Shown: one piece after another, positions 1-8,164 of the stretch | How positions within the stretch are numbered: the first letter of the stretch is position 1 | Layout: each line of letters begins with the position of its first letter | Assembly (NCBI RefSeq): GCF_041821025.1 | Contig: NZ_JBGUAY010000003.1 | Coordinates: 248,001 to 312,000 of the forward strand | Source: Egicoccus sp. AB-alg6-2 | GTDB lineage: Bacteria > Actinomycetota > Nitriliruptoria > Nitriliruptorales > Nitriliruptoraceae | DNA: 64,000 bases | Reading direction: 5' to 3' | Position numbers and translations under genes: made by a program | Notes under the pieces: generated by a model | What the model was told of the DNA's origin: nothing | Databases searched by the model: none | What the model saw: only the letters and a program-made list of their open reading frames with translations

Positions 1-401
1 CGGGGTACGCGTCGCTGGCGCGGCTGCGTGACCTGCCCTTCGACGTCTGCAAGCTCGACCGCAGCTTCGCCACCAAGATGAACGAACCCGGCGGCCTGAC
101 CGTCATCCGTGCCGTGCAGACCATGGCGCAGGCGTACGGCATGACCGTCATCGCCGAGGGCATCGAGACGGCCGGTCAGCTGCGACAGCTGGCCGACCTC
201 GACTGGGAGCTCGTGCAGGGGTTCCACCTGCACCGGCCCATGCCCGCCGAGCAGATCCGCCCGCTGTTCTGCGAGGCGCCGTCCGACGTCCCCGATCCGA
301 GCGACGTCGCCGCACCCCGCCATCTGCACGAGCTGCCCCGACCGTGGCGGTCGGACGCGTCGGGCCTGGTCATCGGGTGGCGGGCAGGCGCCGCGGTCTG
401 A
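1..401 (+). CDS. EAL-domain cyclic-di-GMP phosphodiesterase, C-terminal fragment
   Basis: The frame is open from base 3 to the TGA at 399-401 and encodes the last 132 residues of a protein that begins before the window. It carries the end of an EAL domain: KLDRSF, the later AEGIET motif and QGFHLHRP, matching the K, E and QG(Y/F) landmarks of cyclic-di-GMP-specific phosphodiesterases. The EAL and DDFGTG motifs that would decide catalytic competence lie outside the window, as would any GGDEF or sensor domain. About 45 variable residues follow the domain. It sits upstream of a cluster of sensory kinases and receivers, in keeping with a signalling neighbourhood. Confidence 0.85.
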   Translation, partial: GYASLARLRDLPFDVCKLDRSFATKMNEPGGLTVIRAVQTMAQAYGMTVIAEGIETAGQLRQLADLDWELVQGFHLHRPMPAEQIRPLFCEAPSDVPDPSDVAAPRHLHELPRPWRSDASGLVIGWRAGAAV

Positions 402-470
402 TGCGCTGCCTCGTGTTCGCACGATATTCCGCTCGGGAATGGACAAGCAGACACACGGCCGGCATCTTGT

Positions 471-490
471 CGTGACGCATTCGCGTCACG
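471..490. promoter_or_regulatory. 8-bp inverted repeat, putative operator
   Basis: CGTGACGC-ATTC-GCGTCACG is a perfect 8-bp palindrome with a 4-bp spacer, ending 13 bp before the GTG start at 504. Its core TGACGC-N4-GCGTCA recurs with identical spacing at 1612-1627, upstream of the lone receiver gene. A dimeric regulator, plausibly the LuxR-type protein encoded just downstream, could bind both; that assignment is inference. Confidence 0.5.
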
Positions 491-503
491 TGGGGAGGCC
501 GGG

Positions 504-1175
504 GTGCCAGAACGTCGCACGGCGACGCGGATCGTGCTGGTCGACGATCACCAGATCCTGTCGGACGCGCTGCACGATGCCCTGTCCGCCGTCGACGGGC
601 TGCAGGTCGTCGGGACCGCACGCGACCTCGCGGCAGGACTGGCGCTGGTCGAGTCCGAACGACCCGACGTCGTCATCATGGACGTCCGGTTGCCGGACGG
701 CGACGGCGCGGCGGGCACGGCCGAGGCGCTGCGTCGGCATCCCGACACGAAGGTGCTCGTCCTGTCCGCGCAGGCGGGGTTGGACGTGGTCGCACGCGCC
801 GTGGAGGCAGGTGCCGCGGGTTTCCTCACGAAGGACACGCCGCTCGCCGAACTGGCCACGGCCGTGATGCGCGTGCAGGAGGGAGCCGTCCTGTTCGCGC
901 CCGAGTTGTTGCGCGCCGTGACCCGGCACCTGCGCCAGTCCACCGGACGGGTCGGCGATGACCTCTCCGCCCGCGAACTCGAGGTGTTGACCCTGCTCAC
1001 CCAGGGCGCGTCCACGCGGGAGATGGCCGAGCAGCTGTACCTGTCGCTGCACACGGTCCGCAACCACGTCCGCAACCTCACGACGAAGCTCGGGGCGCGG
1101 TCACGGCTCGAGGCGGTGGCGATCGCCAACCGCGAGGGGCTCGTGACGGACGAGCGGGTGCATCACGCCGAGTGA
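504..1175 (+). CDS. NarL/FixJ-family response regulator (REC + LuxR HTH)
   Basis: A 223-residue two-domain regulator. An N-terminal receiver (residues about 8-125) has the acidic pocket VDD, the phosphoacceptor Asp60 in VIMDVRLPD and the conserved Lys in FLTKD. The C-terminal LuxR-type helix-turn-helix (about 155-215) begins LSARELEVLTLL and contains the recognition segment SLHTVRNHV. The GTG at 504 follows a GGGAGG-type ribosome site. A perfect palindrome sits 13 bp upstream and may be an autoregulatory operator. No kinase is directly co-transcribed; the PAS histidine kinase at 1669-3117, encoded convergently on the other strand, is the best candidate partner because its HisKA_3-type core is the class that pairs with NarL regulators. 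Confidence 0.93.
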   Translation: MPERRTATRIVLVDDHQILSDALHDALSAVDGLQVVGTARDLAAGLALVESERPDVVIMDVRLPDGDGAAGTAEALRRHPDTKVLVLSAQAGLDVVARAVEAGAAGFLTKDTPLAELATAVMRVQEGAVLFAPELLRAVTRHLRQSTGRVGDDLSARELEVLTLLTQGASTREMAEQLYLSLHTVRNHVRNLTTKLGARSRLEAVAIANREGLVTDERVHHAE

Positions 1176-1178
1176 TGC
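1160..1178. terminator. short hairpin over the stop codon, possible terminator
   Basis: GCATCAC-GCCGA-GTGATGC forms a 7-bp stem that includes the TGA of the response regulator gene and ends 4 bp before the convergent receiver gene. No T-tract follows. A bidirectional terminator between convergent genes is likely but unproven. Confidence 0.4.
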
Positions 1179-1182
1179 AGGC

Positions 1183-1557
1183 TCAGCCGCCATCCGCGGC
1201 GCGACGGACCGCCGCCAGGATCTCACCGGCCGTGGCGCCCTTGACCAGGTAGGCGACGGCGCCGGCGTCGTGCATGAGCTCACGCGCCGAACGCGTGTTG
1301 TCCGCCGTCAAGGCGATCACCGCGGTCGTCGGCGAGACCTCGCGGATCTGCCTGGCGGCCTCGGGCCCGCCACCCGGCATACGGACGTCCACGATGGCGA
1401 CGTCAGGACGCGCCTCCGCACACAGCCTCGCGGCTTCCTCGGCGGTCGTCGCCTCGCCGGCCAGCCACAGGTCCCGCTCGAAGTCGATGATGAGCTTCAG
1501 GGCATCACGCACCCTCGGGTCGTCGTCGACGACCACGACGTGGAGGATCATGGACAC
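1183..1557 (-). CDS. Stand-alone receiver (CheY-like) protein
   Basis: 124 residues that are entirely receiver domain: acidic pocket DDD (residues 11-13), phosphoacceptor Asp57 in AIVDVRMPG, and the Lys of YLVKGAT. There is no output domain, so it probably acts by phosphotransfer or protein binding. It could start at GTG 1557 or ATG 1551, which are two codons apart and not separable by ribosome-site quality. It lies 111 bp downstream of the PAS histidine kinase on the same strand, with a TGACGC-N4-GCGTCA palindrome in the gap suggesting its own regulated promoter. It may accept phosphate from the PAS kinase or from the MASE1 hybrid kinase upstream. Confidence 0.88.
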   Translation of the reverse strand: MSMILHVVVVDDDPRVRDALKLIIDFERDLWLAGEATTAEEAARLCAEARPDVAIVDVRMPGGGPEAARQIREVSPTTAVIALTADNTRSARELMHDAGAVAYLVKGATAGEILAAVRRAADGG

Positions 1558-1611
1558 GGCGGGACCTGCGGCAGCGGAGCCCCAGTCTGCGCGGCACGTC
1601 GAACGGTGTCA

Positions 1612-1627
1612 TGACGCAGCCGCGTCA
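1612..1627. promoter_or_regulatory. TGACGC-N4-GCGTCA palindrome, second copy
   Basis: Six-base arms with a 4-bp spacer, about 55 bp upstream of the receiver gene start. The arms and spacing match the core of the palindrome at 471-490. Shared sequence at two promoter regions of one signalling cluster points to a common DNA-binding regulator. Confidence 0.45.
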
Positions 1628-1668
1628 ATCCCCCGGTCGGGCGTACCCGCCCGTGCCGGACGTCGCGG

Positions 1669-3117
1669 TCACGCGACGGAGTCTCCCGGCCGCGACGGCA
1701 ACGCCCAGGTCACCGAGGTACCCGAACCGTTCGGGAGGGCCACCACGCGGCAGGCCCCTCCGAGCACCTCGGCCTGCTCACGCATGAGCCGCAGGCCGCG
1801 ATGCTCGATCGCCTCGTCCGTCGGATCGAACCCGATGCCGTCGTCGGTGACACTGCCGCGTAACCACTCGTCCACCAGCTCGAGTTGGATCCGCACACCG
1901 GACGCCCGCGCATGCCCCAGGACGTTGGCCAGGGCCTCCTGCACGAGGCGGTGGACGGCCTGCACGACCTGGGTGGGCAGCTGGAGGTCCGGCGCGATCC
2001 GCACGTCGAGCTCGACCTCGATGCCCTCGTGGCGCAGCAGGTACTCGGCGTAGGTCTCGATCGCCTCCTCCAGCGAGGCCGCAGAAGCGGTTGGTGGTGC
2101 CAGCCGTTGGATCGTCAGCCGCAAGGTGCGGATGGCGGCCTCGAGGGGCTGCCGTGCCGCCTGCAACGCAGCCGTCGACCCGGTGCTGATCGCGTGGTCC
2201 AGGCGCAACAGCGTCGCGGCGACGGTCTGGACGGCGTCGTCGTGCAGGTGCTCGGCGATGCGGCGCCGCTCCTCGTCGGCGACGGTGGCCAGCCGGGTGA
2301 GCAGCTCGAGGCGCTCGGTCTCGAGGGCATGCCGGCGGCGCTCCTGCACACGCGCACGCGTGACGTCGCGGGCGATCGCCCCCACCCCCAGCCGGTCCCC
2401 CGCATGCTCGACCGGGTAGTAGCTGACCAGCCAGTCGCGCCGCTTCCCCTCCGGGTCGCGACTGGTGACCTCGAGGTCGAGCACCGTCTCACCGTCGTCG
2501 AGGACGCGTCGGAACGTCGGGGCGAGCTCGAGCCACTGCTCCGTTCCCACCAACTCCACGATGCGGCGTCCGAGCACGTCACCGACCGTCCACCCGGGCA
2601 CGGCCGCAAGCGCGGCGTTGGCGTGAAGCACGCGCAGGTCCCGGTCCAGGAAGCCCAGCCCGATGGGCGCATGCTGCTGCATGGCGTCGAGCATCGCGAG
2701 CCGTTGGGCGGCCCGGCGCTCCGCGTCCGCGAACTGCCGCTCGGCCTCGCGCCGGTCGTGCACGTCGGTCAGGGTGCCGATCCAGCGGTCGGGCCCACCG
2801 CCACCGGCGGGCGCGAACGCACCACGCTCCTCGTGCCAGCGGTGGACGCCATCGTGGCGACGCAGGCGGTATTCGGCCTGCATCGGCTGCCCGGTCGCCA
2901 GGGCGTCGCTCCACGCCTGCTGCGCCAGTGGCAGGTCTTCGGGGTGGACGGAGGATTCCCAGCCGCGCTCCAGGAACTCCTCGAGGCCCAGCCCGACGTA
3001 GTCCAGACCGGCGGTATTGAAGTAGAAGACGTTGCCGTCGGTGTCGGCGAGCCACACCTTGTGCGGCAGCGCTTCGAACAGGGTCAGCTCGACCCCGTGC
3101 GGCCGACCATCGCTCAT
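1669..3117 (-). CDS. PAS-PAS sensor histidine kinase, HisKA_3 (NarX-like) class
   Basis: 482 residues with no membrane segment, so probably cytoplasmic. Two PAS domains (about residues 10-130 and 150-260) are each followed by a short PAC-like strand set, then a dimerisation helix with EHLHDDAVQTV, in which His292 is the predicted phosphorylation site, and a C-terminal HATPase_c region with the N-box QEALANVLGHA and the G-box DDGIGF. The HDxxxQ pattern is that of kinases that phosphorylate NarL/FixJ regulators. The start codon overlaps the stop of the upstream hybrid kinase by 4 bp (ATGA), so the two kinases are translationally coupled. The likely targets are the regulators at 504 and 1183. 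Confidence 0.92.
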   Translation of the reverse strand: MSDGRPHGVELTLFEALPHKVWLADTDGNVFYFNTAGLDYVGLGLEEFLERGWESSVHPEDLPLAQQAWSDALATGQPMQAEYRLRRHDGVHRWHEERGAFAPAGGGGPDRWIGTLTDVHDRREAERQFADAERRAAQRLAMLDAMQQHAPIGLGFLDRDLRVLHANAALAAVPGWTVGDVLGRRIVELVGTEQWLELAPTFRRVLDDGETVLDLEVTSRDPEGKRRDWLVSYYPVEHAGDRLGVGAIARDVTRARVQERRRHALETERLELLTRLATVADEERRRIAEHLHDDAVQTVAATLLRLDHAISTGSTAALQAARQPLEAAIRTLRLTIQRLAPPTASAASLEEAIETYAEYLLRHEGIEVELDVRIAPDLQLPTQVVQAVHRLVQEALANVLGHARASGVRIQLELVDEWLRGSVTDDGIGFDPTDEAIEHRGLRLMREQAEVLGGACRVVALPNGSGTSVTWALPSRPGDSVA

Positions 3118-6100
3118 GATGGTCCCGGGGTGCTGGTCGCCGTCCGGACGCTCCCGGGCGGGGACTGGCCGACGGCCGTGAGCAGTTCTGCCACGGTGAA
3201 CGGTTTGGGCAGGTAGGTGACCCTCGACGGCGCGATCGGCAGTTCGCCCGTGTCGGCGTAGCCCGACATCACCACGATCCGCACGGCGGGGTGGTGCTCG
3301 GCGGCATGGGCCACCAGCTCGGGCCCCGGCAGGCGCGGCATCACCACGTCCGTGACCAGCACGTCGAACCGCTGGCGATCCAGCAGCTCACGGGCGGTCT
3401 GTCCGTCGGTCGCCTCGGCCACCTCGTAGCCAGCGCCGACGAGCACGTCGTGGACCACCTCACGGACGATGGCGGCGTCCTCGGCGACCAGGACGCGGCC
3501 GACCCCCCTCGTACCCGCGTCGACGTCGGCGGTCTCGTGAGATGGTGAGACGGCGACGGGCGTCACGGCGTCGAAGCGGATCTCGACGGTCGTGCCCCGA
3601 CCCGGGACGCTGTCGATCGCGACGCGACCGCCGGCGCGCTCCACGATGCCGTAGACGGTGGCCAGTCCCAGGCCGCTACCGCCGGCGGCCGCCTTCGTGG
3701 TGAAGAACGGCTCGACCGCCCGGGCGGCGACCTCCGGGCTCATGCCCGTCCCGGCGTCGCTGACCCGCAGAACCGCCTGGCGGACCTCGCCCTCGCCGTC
3801 CACCGCCTCGACCTCGATACCGAGCACGCCGCCGGCCGGCATCGCGTCACGGGCGTTGATCGCGAGGTTCACGATGACCTGCTCGAGCTGCACCGGATCG
3901 ATCCGGATCCAGACCGGCGCCGACGGGGGCGCCGTCTCGATCGTGACCTGCTCGCCGATGATGCGGTCGAGGAGTCCGACGACGTCGGTGACGGCCGCCC
4001 CGAGCTCGACGTCGACCGGCGGACGCGAGGCGCCACGGCTGAACGCCAGCAGCTGGTCCACCAGCGCCGCCGCGCGGCGGCCGAGGTTCTGCATCTCCTG
4101 CAGGTTGTGGACGAGCCGATCGTCGGTGGTGTGGAGCCGGCTCAACTCGGCCAGTCCGAGGATGCCGGTCAGCAGGTTGTTGAAGTCGTGCGCGATCCCG
4201 CCGGCCAGCCGACCGACCGCCTCCATCTTGCTGGCGGTCATCCGTTCGAGCTGGACCCGGTGGAGCTCGAGCACCGTGCTGATCAGCGATGCAGCCGACG
4301 CCAGCACCCGGGCGTCGTCCGGCGCGGTGGCTGGGGACGCGCCCATCAGGGTGAGGACCCCGTGCGGGTGCATGCTCCCGGGGATCCGGACGGCGATGGC
4401 ACGATCCGGACCGTTGCCGGTGTCCTCCTGCCTGAGATCACCGTTCGCCGACGGACCGTCCTGGACGAGGACCGGTTCGTCGCTGCCCAGTGCGGCCGCG
4501 GCGACGTTGCGTTCAGCGTCTGTCGACGGCAGCCGGTCGTCGCCCGCGCCCACCCGTTCGAGGGCGCCGGTGTCGGCGAGGTAGCGGTGGGCGGCGAGCG
4601 TCGCCTCCCCGAAGGCGGGGGTGAGCAGCTCGAGGGCGTCCTCGAGGAACCGCTCGGGTCCGTCGACCTGCAGCGCCCGCGTACCGAGCGTCGCCAGTGC
4701 CTCCTGGTGACGGGCGTGCCGGACCAGCCGTTCACGCGACGTCCGCTGCTCGGTGACGTCGGCGATGACCCCGATCATGCCGACCGGCGTGCGGCCTTCG
4801 CCCCTCAGGACGACGCCGCGCCCCTCGGCCCAGCGGACGGTGCCGTCGGGCCGCACCAGCCGGTGGTCGATGCGGTACGCGTCCTGGTCCTCCTCGAGGG
4901 CGCGGCGGATGGCCTCGGCGATGCGGTCGCGGTCGTCGGGGTGGCTGCGCTCGACGAATTCCTCGATCCGCCCCGAGAAGCTGCCCGGTTCCAGGCCGAA
5001 GATCCGCTCCGTGCCCTCGCTCCAGTGCACCTCACCGGTGGCGAGGTCCCATTCCCAGACCCCGAGCTCAGCGCTCTCCACGGCCAGGCCGAGGCGGGCG
5101 CGCTGACGCCAGGCCTCGCGTTCGAGCGCCGCCTGCTGCGCCTGCGCGCGGCGTCGCTCGGCCGCCTGTGCCACGAGGAGGCCGGTGACGACCGCCGCCA
5201 CACCGAGGAACAGCTGCAGCGTCTGCACCTGCCGCAGCAGGCCGGTCGCCGGATCCCGGAAGGCACCGAACCCCCCGACGGCCTGCACGATCTCCACGAC
5301 CGCGACGACCGCGACGGCCAACGTCGCCGAAGGCGGTCGGAGCCGCAGTCCGGCGTAGACGAGGGGCAGCAGGGCGAGGAAGCTGAAGCGCAGGTCCGCG
5401 GGCGCGAACGCGAGGACCCCCACGGCGGCCGTGGCGAACAGGACGCCGACGGCCTCGAGCCGCGTCGCGGCCGGCGGCGCCGCGCGCGGTGCCACCCAGG
5501 CGAGCACCAGCGGACCGACGAGGGCGATCCCGATCGCATCGCCGATGAACCACGCCGCCCAGGCCGACGCGAAGCTGCCACCGAAACTTGCCGCGGAGGT
5601 CGCCCCACCGAAGATGCCGCCGATGGCGGGCGCGGCCACGGCGGCCCCCAGGAAGAAGACCGCCACGGGCCGCAGGCGACGCCAGCCGATGACGGATCCA
5701 CCCCACCGTTGGACCAGCCAGGCCCCGAGCCAGGCCTGCACGACGTTGGTCGCGATGAACCCGGCGCTCGCCAGGGGTGGCGTGGCGTAGAGCACGTCGA
5801 AGAGGGCACCGCCCGGCACCAGGGCGGCCAGCAGCCACGGCCACTCGCGGCGGTCGCTGATCAGCAGCACGGCGACGGTCAGGCCGGCCGGCAACCACAG
5901 GACGGCAACACCCTCGACGGGTGAGAGCGGGGCGCCGCCCACCGCCAGCAGCAGGTACAGCACCCCGAAGGCGACCACCCGGAGGGCTAGCGGCGTGGCG
6001 CGCCACCTGGCGAGTGGTCCCGGTAGCGGCTCCGTCACCGACGGGTCGCGACGCCCCGCCGCCTCCCCGTCCTCCCCGGAACGGCTCGCCCCGGCCGTCC

Positions 6101-6119
6101 CCTCGATCACCTGGCGCAC
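3114..6119 (-). CDS. MASE1-PAS-GAF hybrid histidine kinase with C-terminal receiver
   Basis: 1001 residues starting at GTG. Residues about 45-325 form a multi-helix membrane sensor of the MASE1 type (start WLPAGLTVAVLL). A PAS domain (about 345-460) ends in VIADVTEQ; a GAF-like region (about 475-630) follows; then a HisKA domain with GGIAHDFNNLL (His644), HATPase motifs NLAINARDAM and SDAGTGM, and a receiver with Asp924 in LVTDVVMP and Lys972. The AHDFNN signature is that of large hybrid sensor kinases. A GGAAGG ribosome site and a TAGCAT -10-like element lie upstream. It is first in a two-kinase operon with the gene at 1669. The ligand is unknown. Confidence 0.92.
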   Translation of the reverse strand: MRQVIEGTAGASRSGEDGEAAGRRDPSVTEPLPGPLARWRATPLALRVVAFGVLYLLLAVGGAPLSPVEGVAVLWLPAGLTVAVLLISDRREWPWLLAALVPGGALFDVLYATPPLASAGFIATNVVQAWLGAWLVQRWGGSVIGWRRLRPVAVFFLGAAVAAPAIGGIFGGATSAASFGGSFASAWAAWFIGDAIGIALVGPLVLAWVAPRAAPPAATRLEAVGVLFATAAVGVLAFAPADLRFSFLALLPLVYAGLRLRPPSATLAVAVVAVVEIVQAVGGFGAFRDPATGLLRQVQTLQLFLGVAAVVTGLLVAQAAERRRAQAQQAALEREAWRQRARLGLAVESAELGVWEWDLATGEVHWSEGTERIFGLEPGSFSGRIEEFVERSHPDDRDRIAEAIRRALEEDQDAYRIDHRLVRPDGTVRWAEGRGVVLRGEGRTPVGMIGVIADVTEQRTSRERLVRHARHQEALATLGTRALQVDGPERFLEDALELLTPAFGEATLAAHRYLADTGALERVGAGDDRLPSTDAERNVAAAALGSDEPVLVQDGPSANGDLRQEDTGNGPDRAIAVRIPGSMHPHGVLTLMGASPATAPDDARVLASAASLISTVLELHRVQLERMTASKMEAVGRLAGGIAHDFNNLLTGILGLAELSRLHTTDDRLVHNLQEMQNLGRRAAALVDQLLAFSRGASRPPVDVELGAAVTDVVGLLDRIIGEQVTIETAPPSAPVWIRIDPVQLEQVIVNLAINARDAMPAGGVLGIEVEAVDGEGEVRQAVLRVSDAGTGMSPEVAARAVEPFFTTKAAAGGSGLGLATVYGIVERAGGRVAIDSVPGRGTTVEIRFDAVTPVAVSPSHETADVDAGTRGVGRVLVAEDAAIVREVVHDVLVGAGYEVAEATDGQTARELLDRQRFDVLVTDVVMPRLPGPELVAHAAEHHPAVRIVVMSGYADTGELPIAPSRVTYLPKPFTVAELLTAVGQSPPGSVRTATSTPGPS

Positions 6120-6200
6120 CCCGACACCTTCCGGCCGACTTCGATGCTACCGAGAGGGCCCGTGGCCGGACGCGGAAATGGCGCATTGCACTGCGGACAT

Positions 6201-6233
6201 GGGCAGGGACCGGCCTGTGGCCGGTCCCTGCCC
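6201..6233. terminator. 15-bp perfect-stem terminator
   Basis: GGGCAGGGACCGGCC-TGT-GGCCGGTCCCTGCCC is a perfect 15-bp stem with a 3-nt loop, 30 bp beyond the stop of the substrate-binding protein gene at 6263. It lacks a U-tract, as is common for actinobacterial terminators. It probably ends the osmoprotectant transporter operon before the hybrid kinase promoter. Confidence 0.75.
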
Positions 6234-6262
6234 GCGCTCGACGCGTCGAGGTGTCCGCACGA

Positions 6263-7255
6263 TCAGATGAACCCGTGATCCCGCAGGTAGCGCTCGGCGA
6301 CGTCCTCGGGGAACTCGCCCTCGGAGCTGACCGCCGCGTTCATCTCGGTCATCAGCTCCTCGTCGATGGGGGCACCGAGCTCGGCGAACAGCTCGAGCAG
6401 CTCGGGGTGCTCGTCGGCGAGTTCCTGCATCATCTGCACCGACGACAGGTAGCTGACGAAGCCGCCCTGGTCGTCCTCGAGCACGTGCAGGTCCAGCGTC
6501 AGGATGCGACCGTCGGTCGTGAAGATCTCGCCGATCTCACACGGGTCACGATCGGCGATCGACTCGTAGATGACGCCGAAGTCCATGTTGCCGATGATGG
6601 AGCCGCTCGGCCACTCGAAGCCGTAGACCTCCTCGATCCGCGGCAGCCCGTCGTCACGTGTCGGGAACGTCGCGTCGGCGCACAGGGTCGCCTGGTCGGG
6701 GTTGGCCTCGACCCATTCGGCGAGGTCGGACACGGTCTCGAAACCGTGCTCTTCGTAGGCCTCGCGACTCATCGCGAAGCCGTAGGTGTTGTCGAAGGGA
6801 GCCGGCTCGGACCAGACGACGCCGTTCTGCTCGAGGTCCTGCTCGGCGACCGCCTGGTACTGCTCCATCGGGTCGTCGATCGGTTCCTCGTTGCCGAGGT
6901 AGTTGAACCAGGCCGTGCCGGTGTACTCCCAGGCGAGGTCGACCTCACCGGCGAGCAACGCGTTGCGCGCGCCGTCGGGGCTGGCGAGGTCCGCGGTGTA
7001 CTCCACCTCGGCACCGGCGGCTTCGAGCGCCTGCACCACGATCTGGGCCAGGATGTACTGCTCGTCGAAGTCCTTGGTGCCGACGTGCAGCGACAGACCG
7101 GAGAAGTCGTAGTTCTGCGCGACGCTGCCGGCCGCCTCGCCGTCGCCGCCCTCGTCACCGTCTCCGCCGCCGTCGCCGTTGCAGGCAGCGGCGACGAGGC
7201 CGGTCGCGAGGGCTGCGGCAGCAACGCGCAGCCGGCGCCTTGCCAGGAACGTCAT
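6263..7255 (-). CDS. Glycine betaine/choline ABC transporter substrate-binding lipoprotein
   Basis: 330 residues from ATG 7255; this start is preferred because GAAGGA lies 9 nt upstream, whereas it abuts the ATG at 7264. A lipoprotein signal ends in the lipobox LVAAAC, followed by a Gly/Asp/Glu-rich linker. The mature part is an OpuAC/OsmX-type binding protein: VGTKDFDEQYILAQIV at the start and EYTGTAW in the ligand region, both typical of quaternary-amine binders. It is the last gene of the permease-ATPase-permease-binding protein set, 93 bp after the second permease. The divergent betB-betA genes make choline or betaine the likely ligand. Confidence 0.9.
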   Translation of the reverse strand: MTFLARRRLRVAAAALATGLVAAACNGDGGGDGDEGGDGEAAGSVAQNYDFSGLSLHVGTKDFDEQYILAQIVVQALEAAGAEVEYTADLASPDGARNALLAGEVDLAWEYTGTAWFNYLGNEEPIDDPMEQYQAVAEQDLEQNGVVWSEPAPFDNTYGFAMSREAYEEHGFETVSDLAEWVEANPDQATLCADATFPTRDDGLPRIEEVYGFEWPSGSIIGNMDFGVIYESIADRDPCEIGEIFTTDGRILTLDLHVLEDDQGGFVSYLSSVQMMQELADEHPELLELFAELGAPIDEELMTEMNAAVSSEGEFPEDVAERYLRDHGFI

Positions 7256-7348
7256 CGTGATCATCCTTCGTTCGGAATCGGTTGGTGGTGGTACGTCTGA
7301 GGTCTTGGAGAAGGCGGTCGGTGGGCACGCACCCGGCCGGCTCGGACG

Positions 7349-8164
7349 TCACAGGCCCTTGGGGCGCAGCACGTCCTCGACGATGCCGCCGGCCCAGTCG
7401 GCGAGGAGGGCGAGACCGGCGGCGAGGATGCTGCCGGTGTAGATCAGGGTCGGGCGCGTCAGGGCGAACCCGCTGGTGATGAAGGCGCCGAGCGTCCCCG
7501 CCCCGATGAAGGCGGCCAGCGGCGCCGAGCTGACGGTGAGGACCAGTGAGGTGCGCACGCCGGTGAGGACGACGGGAACGCTCAGCGGCAGTTCGATCTG
7601 CCGCAGCACCTGGCCCTTGCTCATCCCCATGCCGCGCGCGGCCTTGATCACGTCGCGCTGCACCTGTTGCAGGCCGACCATCGTGCCGCGCAGGATGGGG
7701 AGGAACGAGTAGGCGACCAGTCCGATGATGGCCGCGTTGCGACCCGACCTGCTCACGATGAGGAAGGCGAGCACGATCGTGCCCAGGGACGGGATCCCCT
7801 GACCGACGTTGGCGACGGTCACGACCGGTCCGGCGAAGCGCTTCGCCCAGGGACGTGTGAGGGCGATGCCGACGGGCACGGCGAGCACGATGACCCAGAA
7901 CGTCGCCCACAGCGAGATGTCGAGGTGCTGCAGGAAGGCCGTCCGCACGTTGCCCCAGGTCAGCGACCGGCGCTCGATGCTGCCGAGTTCGCGCTGGTCG
8001 AGCCAGAGGTAGAACGCGAGCCAACTCGCCCCGACGAGCAGCGGCGTCCACAGGTAGCCGAGCAGGCGCCGGCGCCCGGCGCCGCCGGTGCCGTCCGCCG
8101 CCGGCTCGAGCGCGACCTGCTCGTCGACCGGGGCCTGCTCGTCGAGCGTTCCCGGTGCGCTCAT
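7349..8164 (-). CDS. Osmoprotectant ABC transporter permease (OpuCB/OsmW-like)
   Basis: 271 residues from ATG 8164, overlapping the ATPase stop by 4 bp. About 35 polar residues precede five or six membrane helices. The cytoplasmic EAA loop is visible as AARGMGMSKGQVLRQIELP, and the end LRPKGL parallels the LTPKGL end of the sister permease at 9327. The longer N-terminus and the sequence divergence from the other permease suggest a heteromeric channel, as in OpuC/OsmVWXY systems. It would carry betaine or choline across the membrane using the ATPase encoded just upstream. Confidence 0.92.
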   Translation of the reverse strand: MSAPGTLDEQAPVDEQVALEPAADGTGGAGRRRLLGYLWTPLLVGASWLAFYLWLDQRELGSIERRSLTWGNVRTAFLQHLDISLWATFWVIVLAVPVGIALTRPWAKRFAGPVVTVANVGQGIPSLGTIVLAFLIVSRSGRNAAIIGLVAYSFLPILRGTMVGLQQVQRDVIKAARGMGMSKGQVLRQIELPLSVPVVLTGVRTSLVLTVSSAPLAAFIGAGTLGAFITSGFALTRPTLIYTGSILAAGLALLADWAGGIVEDVLRPKGL

